Assembly (NCBI GenBank): GCA_037178855.1
Contig: JASJZC010000004.1
Location: forward strand, 1 to 64,000
Length of the DNA: 64,000 nucleotides
Direction: 5' to 3'
From: Oscheius sp. JU75
Taxonomy: Eukaryota > Nematoda > Chromadorea > Rhabditida > Rhabditidae
Made by a program: the position numbers and the translations under genes. The notes under the pieces were generated by a model that saw only the letters and a list, made by a program, of their open reading frames with translations, was not told the origin of the DNA and did no database searches. Below, piece by piece: positions 1 to 10,912 of this stretch (positions are counted from its first letter, which is position 1; every line of letters starts with the position of its first letter).

Positions 1-735
1 AAGCTTAACAGTTGGGCAATTCTTATGGCGCAGCAGACTTTCTAGTCCATCCAAAGCAGATCCATAACCCAGGGAAGATGCTTCATCATCCTGGAAGAAG
101 TTTGAAAGTTAGTCATTTGGTAAGGGGTACACAGATAGTGTCTAGTCAATGTTTTAAAACTCCCCACCCCAATTCTCTCATTTCAAGACACCACCCTCAG
201 TCTTCACTACCCGATTTGTTGGTCACGAAGTGATCTTTAATGAATCCCGATTGCTATCGGTTTGAAGACTGAAAGTGTTCAGACTTGTGTTACTCGGGAT
301 GTGCCCAGGTCGTGGTCTCGAGAAGAAAAAGGGAGTGAGGGAGACAGTGCAAAAGAAGGGAATGGTTTGGGTAGACTACTTCAATTAGAGTCAGTACAAA
401 ACGTGAACAATGTTTCGGATGGACCACTAGAAAAGAAAAACAAATTGACCTGGGTAGAAGAGCAGAGAACGCGGTGGCAGAGCGGAGGACATGGTGGAAG
501 TGCAGAGGAGGCGACCTTCCGGAGCAGCAGCAAACGTTCCAAGTGAGCAAACTGAAGTGAATTGCTTGTCAGGGAGGAATTTTGACAAGACAAGAGAAAC
601 GCTTCTTTACAAGTACTGTTGATGGTACTTTGGTAACTTGTGGCAAACAAACAATCGCTTCTCGAAAGACAAGGAGAGACAGAGGGGCAGTTCCACCTTA
701 CTGTCCGGCCAACATCTTTATTTGACAAAGAGAGT
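1..735. other. outer part of P1 left arm, downstream of the NRF gene
   Basis: This is the 3' flank of NRF copy 1 and is repeated at 10178-10912 and, inverted, at 20070-20804. On the minus strand an exon-like stretch with a good TTCCAG acceptor encodes an acidic start (DDEASSLGYGSALDGLESLL) and continues past position 1; in the P2 right arm the same exon lies at about 20716-20850 (+). Its product is not recognised. A polyadenylation signal for the NRF gene lies just after the NRF stop. The rest shows no convincing gene. Confidence 0.5.
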
Positions 736-3465
736 CTACTTTTCCTCCCTCTTATCACTCTTTCCACCTCTCACAATGCTCTCGATCAGCAGTTTCTCAA
801 TTTTGAGGAACGGGATCTCACAAAGACAGCTCCAGAAAAAGGCCAGAACATAGGAGATCGTTGTTATTGGGATCACGTAGTACAAAAACTGAAAGTCTTT
901 CCTATTGTATTCCAAAGACATGTCCACCTGTTCCATGATACTTGTGAAATGAACCGGCCGATCTGAGAGATTCACAAAGTACATGATGACAAAGAGATGG
1001 ACGAGGTAGGCAGAGTAGGAGAGGCGACCGAATGGCTGCCAGATGGGGTGTTCCATGAAGGAGGAGATGGGTCCTCCCCATCTCCAGTAGTTGGCCAAGA
1101 CGACCCAGCAGATAAAGAGGCCCCAGCCGATTCGACTAAAGGAGTAGTAGAAGGAGCGCCAGAACTTGCTGTAAATGGTATCCTTTCTTTCTCTCTCTGA
1201 CTCACCTCCAATCAGTCTGGAAGTCCATGTACTTGTAAGGACCATAGACACAAGCTACTCCCATGGCTCCGAACAGAACCCAGCCTCCAATGATAACAAT
1301 TCTATGCACTTTCGGCCTTCGGCTCTTCCCATACTTAGCTATGAAGTAGCCCAAATAGAGACCAAGAAGGTAAGGTGTGATCCTGATCCATGGCTTGGTG
1401 TAGAGATGTTCCACAAAGAGATCCGCATTCTTTAGATGTGAGAATGTTGCTGGTAAGTTGTAGTGGTACATGAGCAGGAAAGTGAGTGCTATACTCACAG
1501 CCATAGTGAGGAGGATCAGTAGTATACCTGGAAGGATAGACAGAGGACAGAGAGACAACTCACCTAGGAGATGGTGGTAGAAGAGACCAAGAAGGATGAC
1601 TGGGGAGAAGAGGTACATTTGAGTGTCGGCGGCGAGATACCAAGTGCTTTGGTAGCACTGAAATTGAGAGTCATAGAAAAATAGAGAGACAGAGACTAAC
1701 CGACTCTTTGTGGTCGAGATTGTTAATATAGATCAGATTCCGCCACCAGTAGGTGCCACAGGTCGAAACGAAGCCTTTATAGTTGAAGTCGATGGAATTG
1801 ACTCCGTGTAGAAGAGGAGTGATGGCCATAAAGAAGCAGATAAACAGAATGTACGGAGGTGTCAGTCTGAATGTTTCTGTCTCTCTGTCTCTCTGTCTGT
1901 CCACCTCAAATACCGATGTACGTAGAACATAACCCAGGTGAAAGGATTCTTCACCAACTGTGGCTTCTTCAGAACCGTCTTGAAGAACATGTAGGAAACC
2001 AGGAGTCCAGAGAGGACAAAGAATGTGTCTACTGAGAAGAAGGCGTTGGTGAAGGTTTCCGAGAATACAGGATGAGTCAAGGTAGTCAGGATTTGGAGGA
2101 GTCTGAAGCTAGAGGATCACAAACAGAAACAGAGTGGCAGAGAGACAGAGACAGGAGAGACAGAGATGCAGGAGACCAGAGAGACATAGGAACTGCGAGA
2201 CAGAGAGACACCCACCATTGTGTAGCCACAGCACGGTCATATGTCCCGATACAACCCATGCCATAGAGAAGAGCCTAATACAGTCCAGACACTTTAAATG
2301 ACCTTCAGGTTGTATCTTTGTCTCCAAAATGGCCGCCCCATTAGAGTAGATAGAGAACGAGAGAAGCAATTTCAATGGCTTGGAGAGCCTTGGTGGCTTC
2401 TCCAGGTAGTTCCAATGGTAATAGTCAAGAGCGGATGATGCCAGACATAAGAAGATCAGTGTGAAGAGGAAGGGGCTGGCAGAGTAAATAGGGTAGAGTT
2501 CAGAACTTACATGAAGACCCAGAAAAAAGGGGTGTAGTCAGGATTTGCTGGGATGCAAGATACCTGCCTGAAGTTCAGGAAAGCAACAGAGAGCTGATTT
2601 GTGATCAGGATAAGGTCCTGGAGACTCTTTATCAGTCTGGTCAGTCTGTCCCTGTCACCTACCGCCCTATAATCAAAAGTAGACTATTACAGTACTACGG
2701 AGTCTGTGAATTTGTCTCTTCGGGACCACGAAACAAGCAAAAGTTGTTAAATGTCAACAATCAGATAGCAAAGAAAGTTTGTAGTGCAAGTTACTGGCCT
2801 TTCACTTCTTATGTGGCAATTGCTAGAGAGAGACAGAGACAATCTGAACATTCGATACCATGCCTCTTGATCTTCTGACTCTCATTTGTAATCAAGAGAG
2901 TGAGTCACATTATTATGACGAACTGTCTAACTATGCCAAAGGGTCAGAATCTCACTAACCTGATCATCACAGTTCCTAGGAACACAGACAGCGAGCTTAT
3001 AGTGCGGAAAGTATTGAGCCAGGCTGTTAGTATCCTTCTTGAAAATATCGGCCTCGACGTAGCAGTACTTGGTACTGTAATTCAGCTTCATGTCCACTTC
3101 ACTGCACTCGAAAGGGGATCCGTAGCTTGTGAAACTGGCGTCCAGAAGACCTGGTTGGATCTTTCCCCAGGCGTCGAGTTCTGAGTGAGAGAGAGGTTAA
3201 GCGACAGTGACAGTGACTCACGTTTCAGAGCAAAGACATTTTCCCTCATCCTGCCTCTTGTACTATTGGTACAGAGTCTTGACTTCTCCTCGAAACATTC
3301 CCGGAGCTCCAGATCGAATTCTGCCAAAGACTTGAACCATGTGGTCATGTCCCGTTGACAGGAGACAGACAAGGATGTCAGGTTCAGCTGGTGCATAGGA
3401 GGAATATGACTGCTTGTGGCCGTCCAGGATAGACACAAGAGAAGAAGAAACTCCCGACTCATCAT
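736..3465 (-). pseudogene. NRF-6-like acyltransferase copy 1 (P1 left arm), frameshifted
   Basis: Multi-exon gene for a nose-resistant-to-fluoxetine type protein: a signal peptide (MMSREFLLLLCLSW), a cysteine-bearing NRF N-terminal domain (LDAWGKIQPG, then YGSPFECSEV and CVPRNCDDQ), then a many-helix acyltransferase-3 domain starting CLDCIRLFSMAWVVSGHM and ending in a basic tail after CEIPFLKIEKLL. NRF proteins are membrane acyltransferases linked in C. elegans to lipid and drug transport in gut and embryo. Near 2097 one G is missing compared with the other three copies, in the exon that reads SDSLQILTTL elsewhere. This breaks the frame before the FFVLSG helix. As it sits in a homopolymer, a sequencing error is possible. 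Confidence 0.8.
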
Positions 3466-3767
3466 GGAATACTGAACTGTGAGAGTCTTATCAGCTCCGA
3501 TCTTACCCTGGTTAACGATGCTTCTTTTCCCCTGATATGCGATGAGCCAGCAGCCTAGTTAAGAATCACGTGAAGTATTCGGGGAAGGGAATGATAACTG
3601 GCTGTAAAGAGGGACAAAACCAGGTGATACTGGCTGGAAATGAGAGCCTCTAAAACTGGAATAGCGATGGAGATCAGAGCTGTAAAGCCGAAATCCGTGC
3701 TTCCTTGGGGCAGTTGGCAGCGCGTCAGTCTCATAACCCCCGCCTTCCTTTTTTTCACCAGTTTCCT

Positions 3768-4365
3768 CTGTAGTTTGTCCCAAGAGGATACAGGTAGCTT
3801 GAGTCAAGTTCATTAGTCATCTCAACAAGAACTTCGATTGTCACTGGACCAGTTTCCATTTACGGTACAGAGTGATGCATGAGTCGGTCCACTAGTCGGA
3901 ACGGATTTGGTCATCTCCACAGGGGCTTTGCGAGCCGTGTCAAAGTCATAATTGCAGAGCTCGCCTACACGGGCGCAAAGGTAGAATGGTGCTTGTGAAA
4001 TCTACACAGTTGGAGATCCGTATCACGAAATCGTTCGAACATTTCGAATGCCAGCTTCTCTTACACTGAAAAACTTTCTTCGGTTAAGCGCCATGGTTTC
4101 TATTTCAATATTTCGTTTTTAGAGGTACTTTTTGGCCTCTTTTAGGTCTCTTTATTTATATAGCAGTGAATGCAACTCATATATAGCAGAATTCATCAAC
4201 AGAGCACGTTAATCGCATATTGTGGACAGAATCACCGAGAAACACGTGACGCCTTTGTGTGTGGTAGATTCATCCACAGCAGAAGGAATACTCTTGCCGA
4301 GAGCCGTCCGCATTGAGTCTGCAGCAGACAAGCAGCAGCAGGAGAGACTTCAGAGAGACCGTCAT
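3768..4365 (-). pseudogene. decayed Ly6-like gene (P1 left arm)
   Basis: This is the mirror of 6264-6860. A signal-peptide-like start (MTVSLKSLLLLLVCC) is followed by fragments alignable to the Ly6-like gene near 36.6 kb: a VTCF piece, a CSVDEFCYI piece, then GELCNYD and a TCILLGQTT stretch. An in-frame TGA and at least two shifts of frame lie between these pieces, so no continuous Ly6 domain can be read unless unseen introns exist. Confidence 0.55.
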
Positions 4366-4968
4366 TCAGCAGTCCACGGGGCAAACTGATTGCAGTTAAT
4401 TCCATTCGTTCGCACAAAATGGCTTTTTACCTAATAAATTTTGCATGAAGCTACTTTTTTTGCTAGAAACGTTACTGTAAAGTAACAAAGTGAAAACTTG
4501 ACAATACAACTCAAGTCGCTGACAGGAATTGACAAGAGCTTTCAAGTCAGTAAGAGAAATCTGAAGCTTTTGCACAGATGAATCCAGTTCTGCTCGAGCA
4601 GGACCATCATGCTTCTTCAAGAACAGCTATTTCTTTTCCAGATAACTCCACTCTAACTTTGTTCTCCATTCGATCTCCTATTTTTTTTATCGCAAATTGC
4701 CCTCCTATCTATCTCCTTTCATATCCTTTGCTCCTTTTTGTCTGACCATCCTTTTATTCATTGCCTCTTCCCCTCTGTCTCTCTGTCTCTCTGTCCCCCT
4801 ACTCTTTATACTCCTCCCCCATTAGCCGACCAACAAACAAACTTATTTAATGTAATCACATGTTCTCTACTCCGCAGGTGAAAATTGTGTACACTTTCTC
4901 CTGCTTCTTTCGCGTGATTTCCACCGCGTTCTGCAGATGCAAGAGTTCACCCTGCTCCTTCTCCCCTC
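4366..4968. other. inner part of P1 left arm, no confident gene
   Basis: On the minus strand a stretch (DSSVQKLQISLTDLKALVN) looks helical but has no ATG and is cut by a stop. The mirror copy lies at 6009-6233. A T-run near 4457 is one base longer than in P2, giving a different end to this reading frame in P1 and P2. A short TCTCTGTC tract lies near 4775. Confidence 0.4.
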
Positions 4969-5660
4969 TCAATCTCTGTTTCTCTGTCTCCCTCTGCCTT
5001 TTTCCCTTCTAAGACCACAAAACTTACGTTCTCTACGGCTATTGTACCGCTTAATCCTTCTCTCCTCGGTCCCGGAGACAAAATGATGATTATGCTTATA
5101 GTAGGCGACGGCCAGCTTGTCAATGCGGTAGTGGGTGATCCTCTGCTTTATCCAAACCGACGTTAAATGCTTCATTTCGGCTGAGTTCGTGTCTGGGATG
5201 TATTCCTTTTTCGGCAGATTTTCCAGACCGTCAATCTGAAATAATGGCTACAGTTTCCAGCAACTACAAGTTTAAACCTTGAGGAAAACGAAGACTCCAG
5301 GCAGGGGAGTTTTGCCATCAATATCTATACAAACCGAGGCACTGTCCAGCTTGTAATAGCTGCATTGGCCATCGTTGGGAAGACTCTGGACCACACAGAA
5401 ACCGTCTTTCACTCCAATCACGACGGCCTTCATCTTCGAGGAATCCTCGTCTTTCAGCTTTTCTTCGGAAGAGGCATCGGCATAGCTATACAGATTGAAA
5501 CGCATTTCAATACGACCTCTTCATATTTCTCCACAGATCTAAGGTTAAAAAGCTTATGGGGTAGCAGAACTATACAAAAGTCCGTGGTGAGAAATCCGAG
5601 GGAGTAGCTGATTCAAAGGCGGCTGGTCTCCAGTGGAGAGACGCAGATATGTAAGAGGCA
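4969..5660 (-). pseudogene. P1 loop: 5' exons of an Upf1-like helicase
   Basis: Two exons on the minus strand match the first two exons of the helicases at 35.9 kb and 46.9 kb. Exon 1 starts MRFNLYSYADASSEEK and contains KMKAVVIGVKDGFCVVQSLP. Exon 2 contains LTSVWIKQRITHYRIDKLAV. The helicase motifs and all later exons are missing, because the sequence runs into the palindrome arm at about 4969. It is a divergent copy, not identical to H1 or H3, and has an extended start (MRFNL instead of ML). Confidence 0.85.
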
Positions 5661-6263
5661 AAGGGGAGAAGGAGCAGGGTGAACTCTTGCATCTGCAGAA
5701 CGCGGTGGAAATCACGCGAAAGAAGCAGGAGAAAGTGTACACAATTTTCACCTGCGGAGTAGAGAACATGTGATTACATTAAATAAGTTTGTTTGTTGGT
5801 CGGCTAATGGGGGAGGAGTATAAAGAGTAGGGGGACAGAGAGACAGAGAGACAGAGGGGAAGAGGCAATGAATAAAAGGATGGTCAGACAAAAAGGAGCA
5901 AAGGATATGAAAGGAGATAGATAGGAGGGCAATTTGCGATAAAAAAAATAGGAGATCGAATGGAGAACAAAGTTAGAGTGGAGTTATCTGGAAAAGAAAT
6001 AGCTGTTCTTGAAGAAGCATGATGGTCCTGCTCGAGCAGAACTGGATTCATCTGTGCAAAAGCTTCAGATTTCTCTTACTGACTTGAAAGCTCTTGTCAA
6101 TTCCTGTCAGCGACTTGAGTTGTATTGTCAAGTTTTCACTTTGTTACTTTACAGTAACGTTTCTAGCAAAAAAAGTAGCTTCATGCAAAATTTATTAGGT
6201 AAAAAGCCATTTTGTGCGAACGAATGGAATTAACTGCAATCAGTTTGCCCCGTGGACTGCTGA
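5661..6263. other. inner part of P1 right arm, collinear with helicase upstream region
   Basis: The first 40-140 bases resemble 36430-36550, the region between helicase H1 and the Ly6-like gene. The palindrome centre therefore has the same order (helicase, spacer, Ly6) as the 35-37 kb locus. The rest holds a GACAGAGA tract near 5835 and the mirror of the reading frame described at 4366-4968. No confident gene is visible. Confidence 0.5.
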
Positions 6264-6860
6264 ATGACGGTCTCTCTGAAGTCTCTCCTGCTGCTGCTTG
6301 TCTGCTGCAGACTCAATGCGGACGGCTCTCGGCAAGAGTATTCCTTCTGCTGTGGATGAATCTACCACACACAAAGGCGTCACGTGTTTCTCGGTGATTC
6401 TGTCCACAATATGCGATTAACGTGCTCTGTTGATGAATTCTGCTATATATGAGTTGCATTCACTGCTATATAAATAAAGAGACCTAAAAGAGGCCAAAAA
6501 GTACCTCTAAAAACGAAATATTGAAATAGAAACCATGGCGCTTAACCGAAGAAAGTTTTTCAGTGTAAGAGAAGCTGGCATTCGAAATGTTCGAACGATT
6601 TCGTGATACGGATCTCCAACTGTGTAGATTTCACAAGCACCATTCTACCTTTGCGCCCGTGTAGGCGAGCTCTGCAATTATGACTTTGACACGGCTCGCA
6701 AAGCCCCTGTGGAGATGACCAAATCCGTTCCGACTAGTGGACCGACTCATGCATCACTCTGTACCGTAAATGGAAACTGGTCCAGTGACAATCGAAGTTC
6801 TTGTTGAGATGACTAATGAACTTGACTCAAGCTACCTGTATCCTCTTGGGACAAACTACA
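6264..6860 (+). pseudogene. decayed Ly6-like gene (P1 right arm)
   Basis: Mirror of 3768-4365. An ATG at 6264 opens a typical signal peptide (MTVSLKSLLLLLVCC, then RLNADGS) that reaches a TGA after SFCCG. Downstream, the pieces VTCF, CSVDEFCYI and GELCNYD match the Ly6-like gene at 36.6 kb in different frames. Compared with the P1 left arm and both P2 arms, a run of A near 6875 is one base shorter, which changes the frame of the downstream stretch. Confidence 0.55.
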
Positions 6861-7162
6861 GAGGAAACTGGTGAAAAAAGGAAGGCGGGGGTTATGAGAC
6901 TGACGCGCTGCCAACTGCCCCAAGGAAGCACGGATTTCGGCTTTACAGCTCTGATCTCCATCGCTATTCCAGTTTTAGAGGCTCTCATTTCCAGCCAGTA
7001 TCACCTGGTTTTGTCCCTCTTTACAGCCAGTTATCATTCCCTTCCCCGAATACTTCACGTGATTCTTAACTAGGCTGCTGGCTCATCGCATATCAGGGGA
7101 AAAGAAGCATCGTTAACCAGGGTAAGATCGGAGCTGATAAGACTCTCACAGTTCAGTATTCC

Positions 7163-9457
7163 ATGATGAGTCGGGAGTTTCTTCTTCTCTTGTGTCTATC
7201 CTGGACGGCCACAAGCAGTCATATTCCTCCTATGCACCAGCTGAACCTGACATCCTTGTCTGTCTCCTGTCAACGGGACATGACCACATGGTTCAAGTCT
7301 TTGGCAGAATTCGATCTGGAGCTCCGGGAATGTTTCGAGGAGAAGTCAAGACTCTGTACCAATAGTACAAGAGGCAGGATGAGGGAAAATGTCTTTGCTC
7401 TGAAACGTGAGTCACTGTCACTGTCGCTTAACCTCTCTCTCACTCAGAACTCGACGCCTGGGGAAAGATCCAACCAGGTCTTCTGGACGCCAGTTTCACA
7501 AGCTACGGATCCCCTTTCGAGTGCAGTGAAGTGGACATGAAGCTGAATTACAGTACCAAGTACTGCTACGTCGAGGCCGATATTTTCAAGAAGGATACTA
7601 ACAGCCTGGCTCAATACTTTCCGCACTATAAGCTCGCTGTCTGTGTTCCTAGGAACTGTGATGATCAGGTTAGTGAGATTCTGACCCTTTGGCATAGTTA
7701 GACAGTTCGTCATAATAATGTGACTCACTCTCTTGATTACAAATGAGAGTCAGAAGATCAAGAGGCATGGTATCGAATGTTCAGATTGTCTCTGTCTCTC
7801 TCTAGCAATTGCCACATAAGAAGTGAAAGGCCAGTAACTTGCACTACAAACTTTCTTTGCTATCTGATTGTTGACATTTAACAACTTTTGCTTGTTTCGT
7901 GGTCCCGAAGAGACAAATTCACAGACTCCGTAGTACTGTAATAGTCTACTTTTGATTATAGGGCGGTAGGTGACAGGGACAGACTGACCAGACTGATAAA
8001 GAGTCTCCAGGACCTTATCCTGATCACAAATCAGCTCTCTGTTGCTTTCCTGAACTTCAGGCAGGTATCTTGCATCCCAGCAAATCCTGACTACACCCCT
8101 TTTTCTGGGTCTTCATGTAAGTTCTGAACTCTACCCTATTTACTCTGCCAGCCCCTTCCTCTTCACACTGATCTTCTTATGTCTGGCATCATCCGCTCTT
8201 GACTATTACCATTGGAACTACCTGGAGAAGCCACCAAGGCTCTCCAAGCCATTGAAATTGCTTCTCTCGTTCTCTATCTACTCTAATGGGGCGGCCATTT
8301 TGGAGACAAAGATACAACCTGAAGGTCATTTAAAGTGTCTGGACTGTATTAGGCTCTTCTCTATGGCATGGGTTGTATCGGGACATATGACCGTGCTGTG
8401 GCTACACAATGGTGGGTGTCTCTCTGTCTCGCAGTTCCTATGTCTCTCTGGTCTCCTGCATCTCTGTCTCTCCTGTCTCTGTCTCTCTGCCACTCTGTTT
8501 CTGTTTGTGATCCTCTAGCTTCAGACTCCCTCCAAATCCTGACTACCTTGACTCATCCTGTATTCTCGGAAACCTTCACCAACGCCTTCTTCTCAGTAGA
8601 CACATTCTTTGTCCTCTCTGGACTCCTGGTTTCCTACATGTTCTTCAAGACGGTTCTGAAGAAGCCACAGTTGGTGAAGAATCCTTTCACCTGGGTTATG
8701 TTCTACGTACATCGGTATTTGAGGTGGACAGACAGAGAGACAGAGAGACAGAAACATTCAGACTGACACCTCCGTACATTCTGTTTATCTGCTTCTTTAT
8801 GGCCATCACTCCTCTTCTACACGGAGTCAATTCCATCGACTTCAACTATAAAGGCTTCGTTTCGACCTGTGGCACCTACTGGTGGCGGAATCTGATCTAT
8901 ATTAACAATCTCGACCACAAAGAGTCGGTTAGTCTCTGTCTCTCTATTTTTCTATGACTCTCAATTTCAGTGCTACCAAAGCACTTGGTATCTCGCCGCC
9001 GACACTCAAATGTACCTCTTCTCCCCAGTCATCCTTCTTGGTCTCTTCTACCACCATCTCCTAGGTGAGTTGTCTCTCTGTCCTCTGTCTATCCTTCCAG
9101 GTATACTACTGATCCTCCTCACTATGGCTGTGAGTATAGCACTCACTTTCCTGCTCATGTACCACTACAACTTACCAGCAACATTCTCACATCTAAAGAA
9201 TGCGGATCTCTTTGTGGAACATCTCTACACCAAGCCATGGATCAGGATCACACCTTACCTTCTTGGTCTCTATTTGGGCTACTTCATAGCTAAGTATGGG
9301 AAGAGCCGAAGGCCGAAAGTGCATAGAATTGTTATCATTGGAGGCTGGGTTCTGTTCGGAGCCATGGGAGTAGCTTGTGTCTATGGTCCTTACAAGTACA
9401 TGGACTTCCAGACTGATTGGAGGTGAGTCAGAGAGAGAAAGAAAGGATACCATTTAC
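7163..9457 (+). pseudogene. NRF-6-like acyltransferase copy 2 (P1 right arm), truncated
   Basis: Same gene as at 17339-20069, starting MMSREFLLLL at 7163. It carries the NRF domain and most of the acyltransferase-3 domain. It has two defects. A T-run near 8100 is one base short, which breaks the TPFFWVFM exon end. The sequence also leaves the NRF gene at 9457, in the last intron just before its acceptor, so the final exon (starting KFWRSFYYSFSRIGWG) is absent. After the breakpoint the sequence is the outer end of the P2 left arm. It cannot encode a full protein. Confidence 0.88.
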
Positions 9458-9462
9458 TTTAC

Positions 9463-10177
9463 AATTTACTGCCTGAATGTTTTGTAATGCTGTGAATAAA
9501 CACGCGCCTGACTGCTCAGGGTCCTGAAACGATATGCGCCAAATTTGCCTTTTGTCTCTGAACAAAATATCACAGCTCCGCTACAACGACAACTTCTGCA
9601 GGTAAAGGTATTTTCCATGCAATTTTTTGTTTAAAAAATCCTCTCCAGTGACTCCGCTACGACTCGTACAGCGTGATCACAAGCCAAATTCCAAAAACGC
9701 CCAGCTGCGACGAGTGCAAGAAGAGGTCGGGACGAGTCGACAGCGGCCTCTTCAAAAAGCAGCATTTCAGCAAAGTGCGTCTGTTTGCTCCTTTTACAAT
9801 GATAAAAACGGTCACATATCTTTTTTAAATCTCCAGCTTTATCTGTTCGTGGCCATGGGCAACAGTTGAAAAATTGGACCTAACAGATTCTGAAAGGTCC
9901 CGACACGGAACAAAATGAGCATGACCCGTGTACCAAGAAGTATTTTTAAATCGGCTTCGGTTGTTTTTCAGGGTTATCAAACTAAGCTCGTTCTTTTGTA
10001 GGCAGAATTCGGTTTTCGACGGCAGCAATATTCCATTCCTGGACGGACTAATGGCGGTAAGGACATCTGAAAAAAAAACTATGCTTGAAAGTGACAGAGA
10101 GACATTGAGACGCTGACATGTAATAACCTGATGCTGTACAGCTGTAGCGATAGATCCAGCTTCCAGTTCATGAGCAA
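9463..10177. repeat. outermost part of P2 left arm (spacer between palindromes)
   Basis: About 715 bp, the reverse complement of 20805-21519. On the plus strand it has exon-like pieces: one with CDECKKRSGRVDSGLFKK and good splice borders near 9677-9778, and one with NSVFDGSNIPFLDGLMA near 10006-10057. A diverged copy of the first piece lies at 23200-23460. The two differ there by a 6-base in-frame deletion, which suggests coding origin. Here a TGA follows the acceptor, so this copy looks dead. Product not recognised. Confidence 0.6.
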
Positions 10178-10912
10178 AAGCTTAACAGTTGGGCAATTCT
10201 TATGGCGCAGCAGACTTTCTAGTCCATCCAAAGCAGATCCATAACCCAGGGAAGATGCTTCATCATCCTGGAAGAAGTTTGAAAGTTAGTCATTTGGTAA
10301 GGGGTACACAGATAGTGTCTAGTCAATGTTTTAAAACTCCCCACCCCAATTCTCTCATTTCAAGACACCACCCTCAGTCTTCACTACCCGATTTGTTGGT
10401 CACGAAGTGATCTTTAATGAATCCCGATTGCTATCGGTTTGAAGACTGAAAGTGTTCAGACTTGTGTTACTCGGGATGTGCCCAGGTCGTGGTCTCGAGA
10501 AGAAAAAGGGAGTGAGGGAGACAGTGCAAAAGAAGGGAATGGTTTGGGTAGACTACTTCAATTAGAGTCAGTACAAAACGTGAACAATGTTTCGGATGGA
10601 CCACTAGAAAAGAAAAACAAATTGACCTGGGTAGAAGAGCAGAGAACGCGGTGGCAGAGCGGAGGACATGGTGGAAGTGCAGAGGAGGCGACCTTCCGGA
10701 GCAGCAGCAAACGTTCCAAGTGAGCAAACTGAAGTGAATTGCTTGTCAGGGAGGAATTTTGACAAGACAAGAGAAACGCTTCTTTACAAGTACTGTTGAT
10801 GGTACTTTGGTAACTTGTGGCAAACAAACAATCGCTTCTCGAAAGACAAGGAGAGACAGAGGGGCAGTTCCACCTTACTGTCCGGCCAACATCTTTATTT
10901 GACAAAGAGAGT

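Larger units (their letters stand above)
1171..9457. repeat. palindrome P1 (3.8 kb inverted arms, about 690 bp loop)
   Basis: The left arm (about 1171-4968) and right arm (about 5661-9457) are reverse complements. Matching points add up to 10627-10630 along the whole arm, so only single-base indels separate them. Each arm carries an NRF-6-like gene reading outward from the centre and a decayed Ly6-like gene. The loop (about 4970-5660) is not palindromic and holds helicase exons. The right arm stops inside the last NRF intron. The left arm continues to position 1 and beyond. Confidence 0.9.

Noticed and set aside
997-1435. Open frames antisense to the NRF gene
   Set aside because: They lie opposite well-supported exons and have no independent support.
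6009-6233. Helical small protein (KLQISLTDLKALVN) in each palindrome arm
   Set aside because: No ATG, an upstream in-frame stop, and its end depends on a homopolymer that varies between palindromes.
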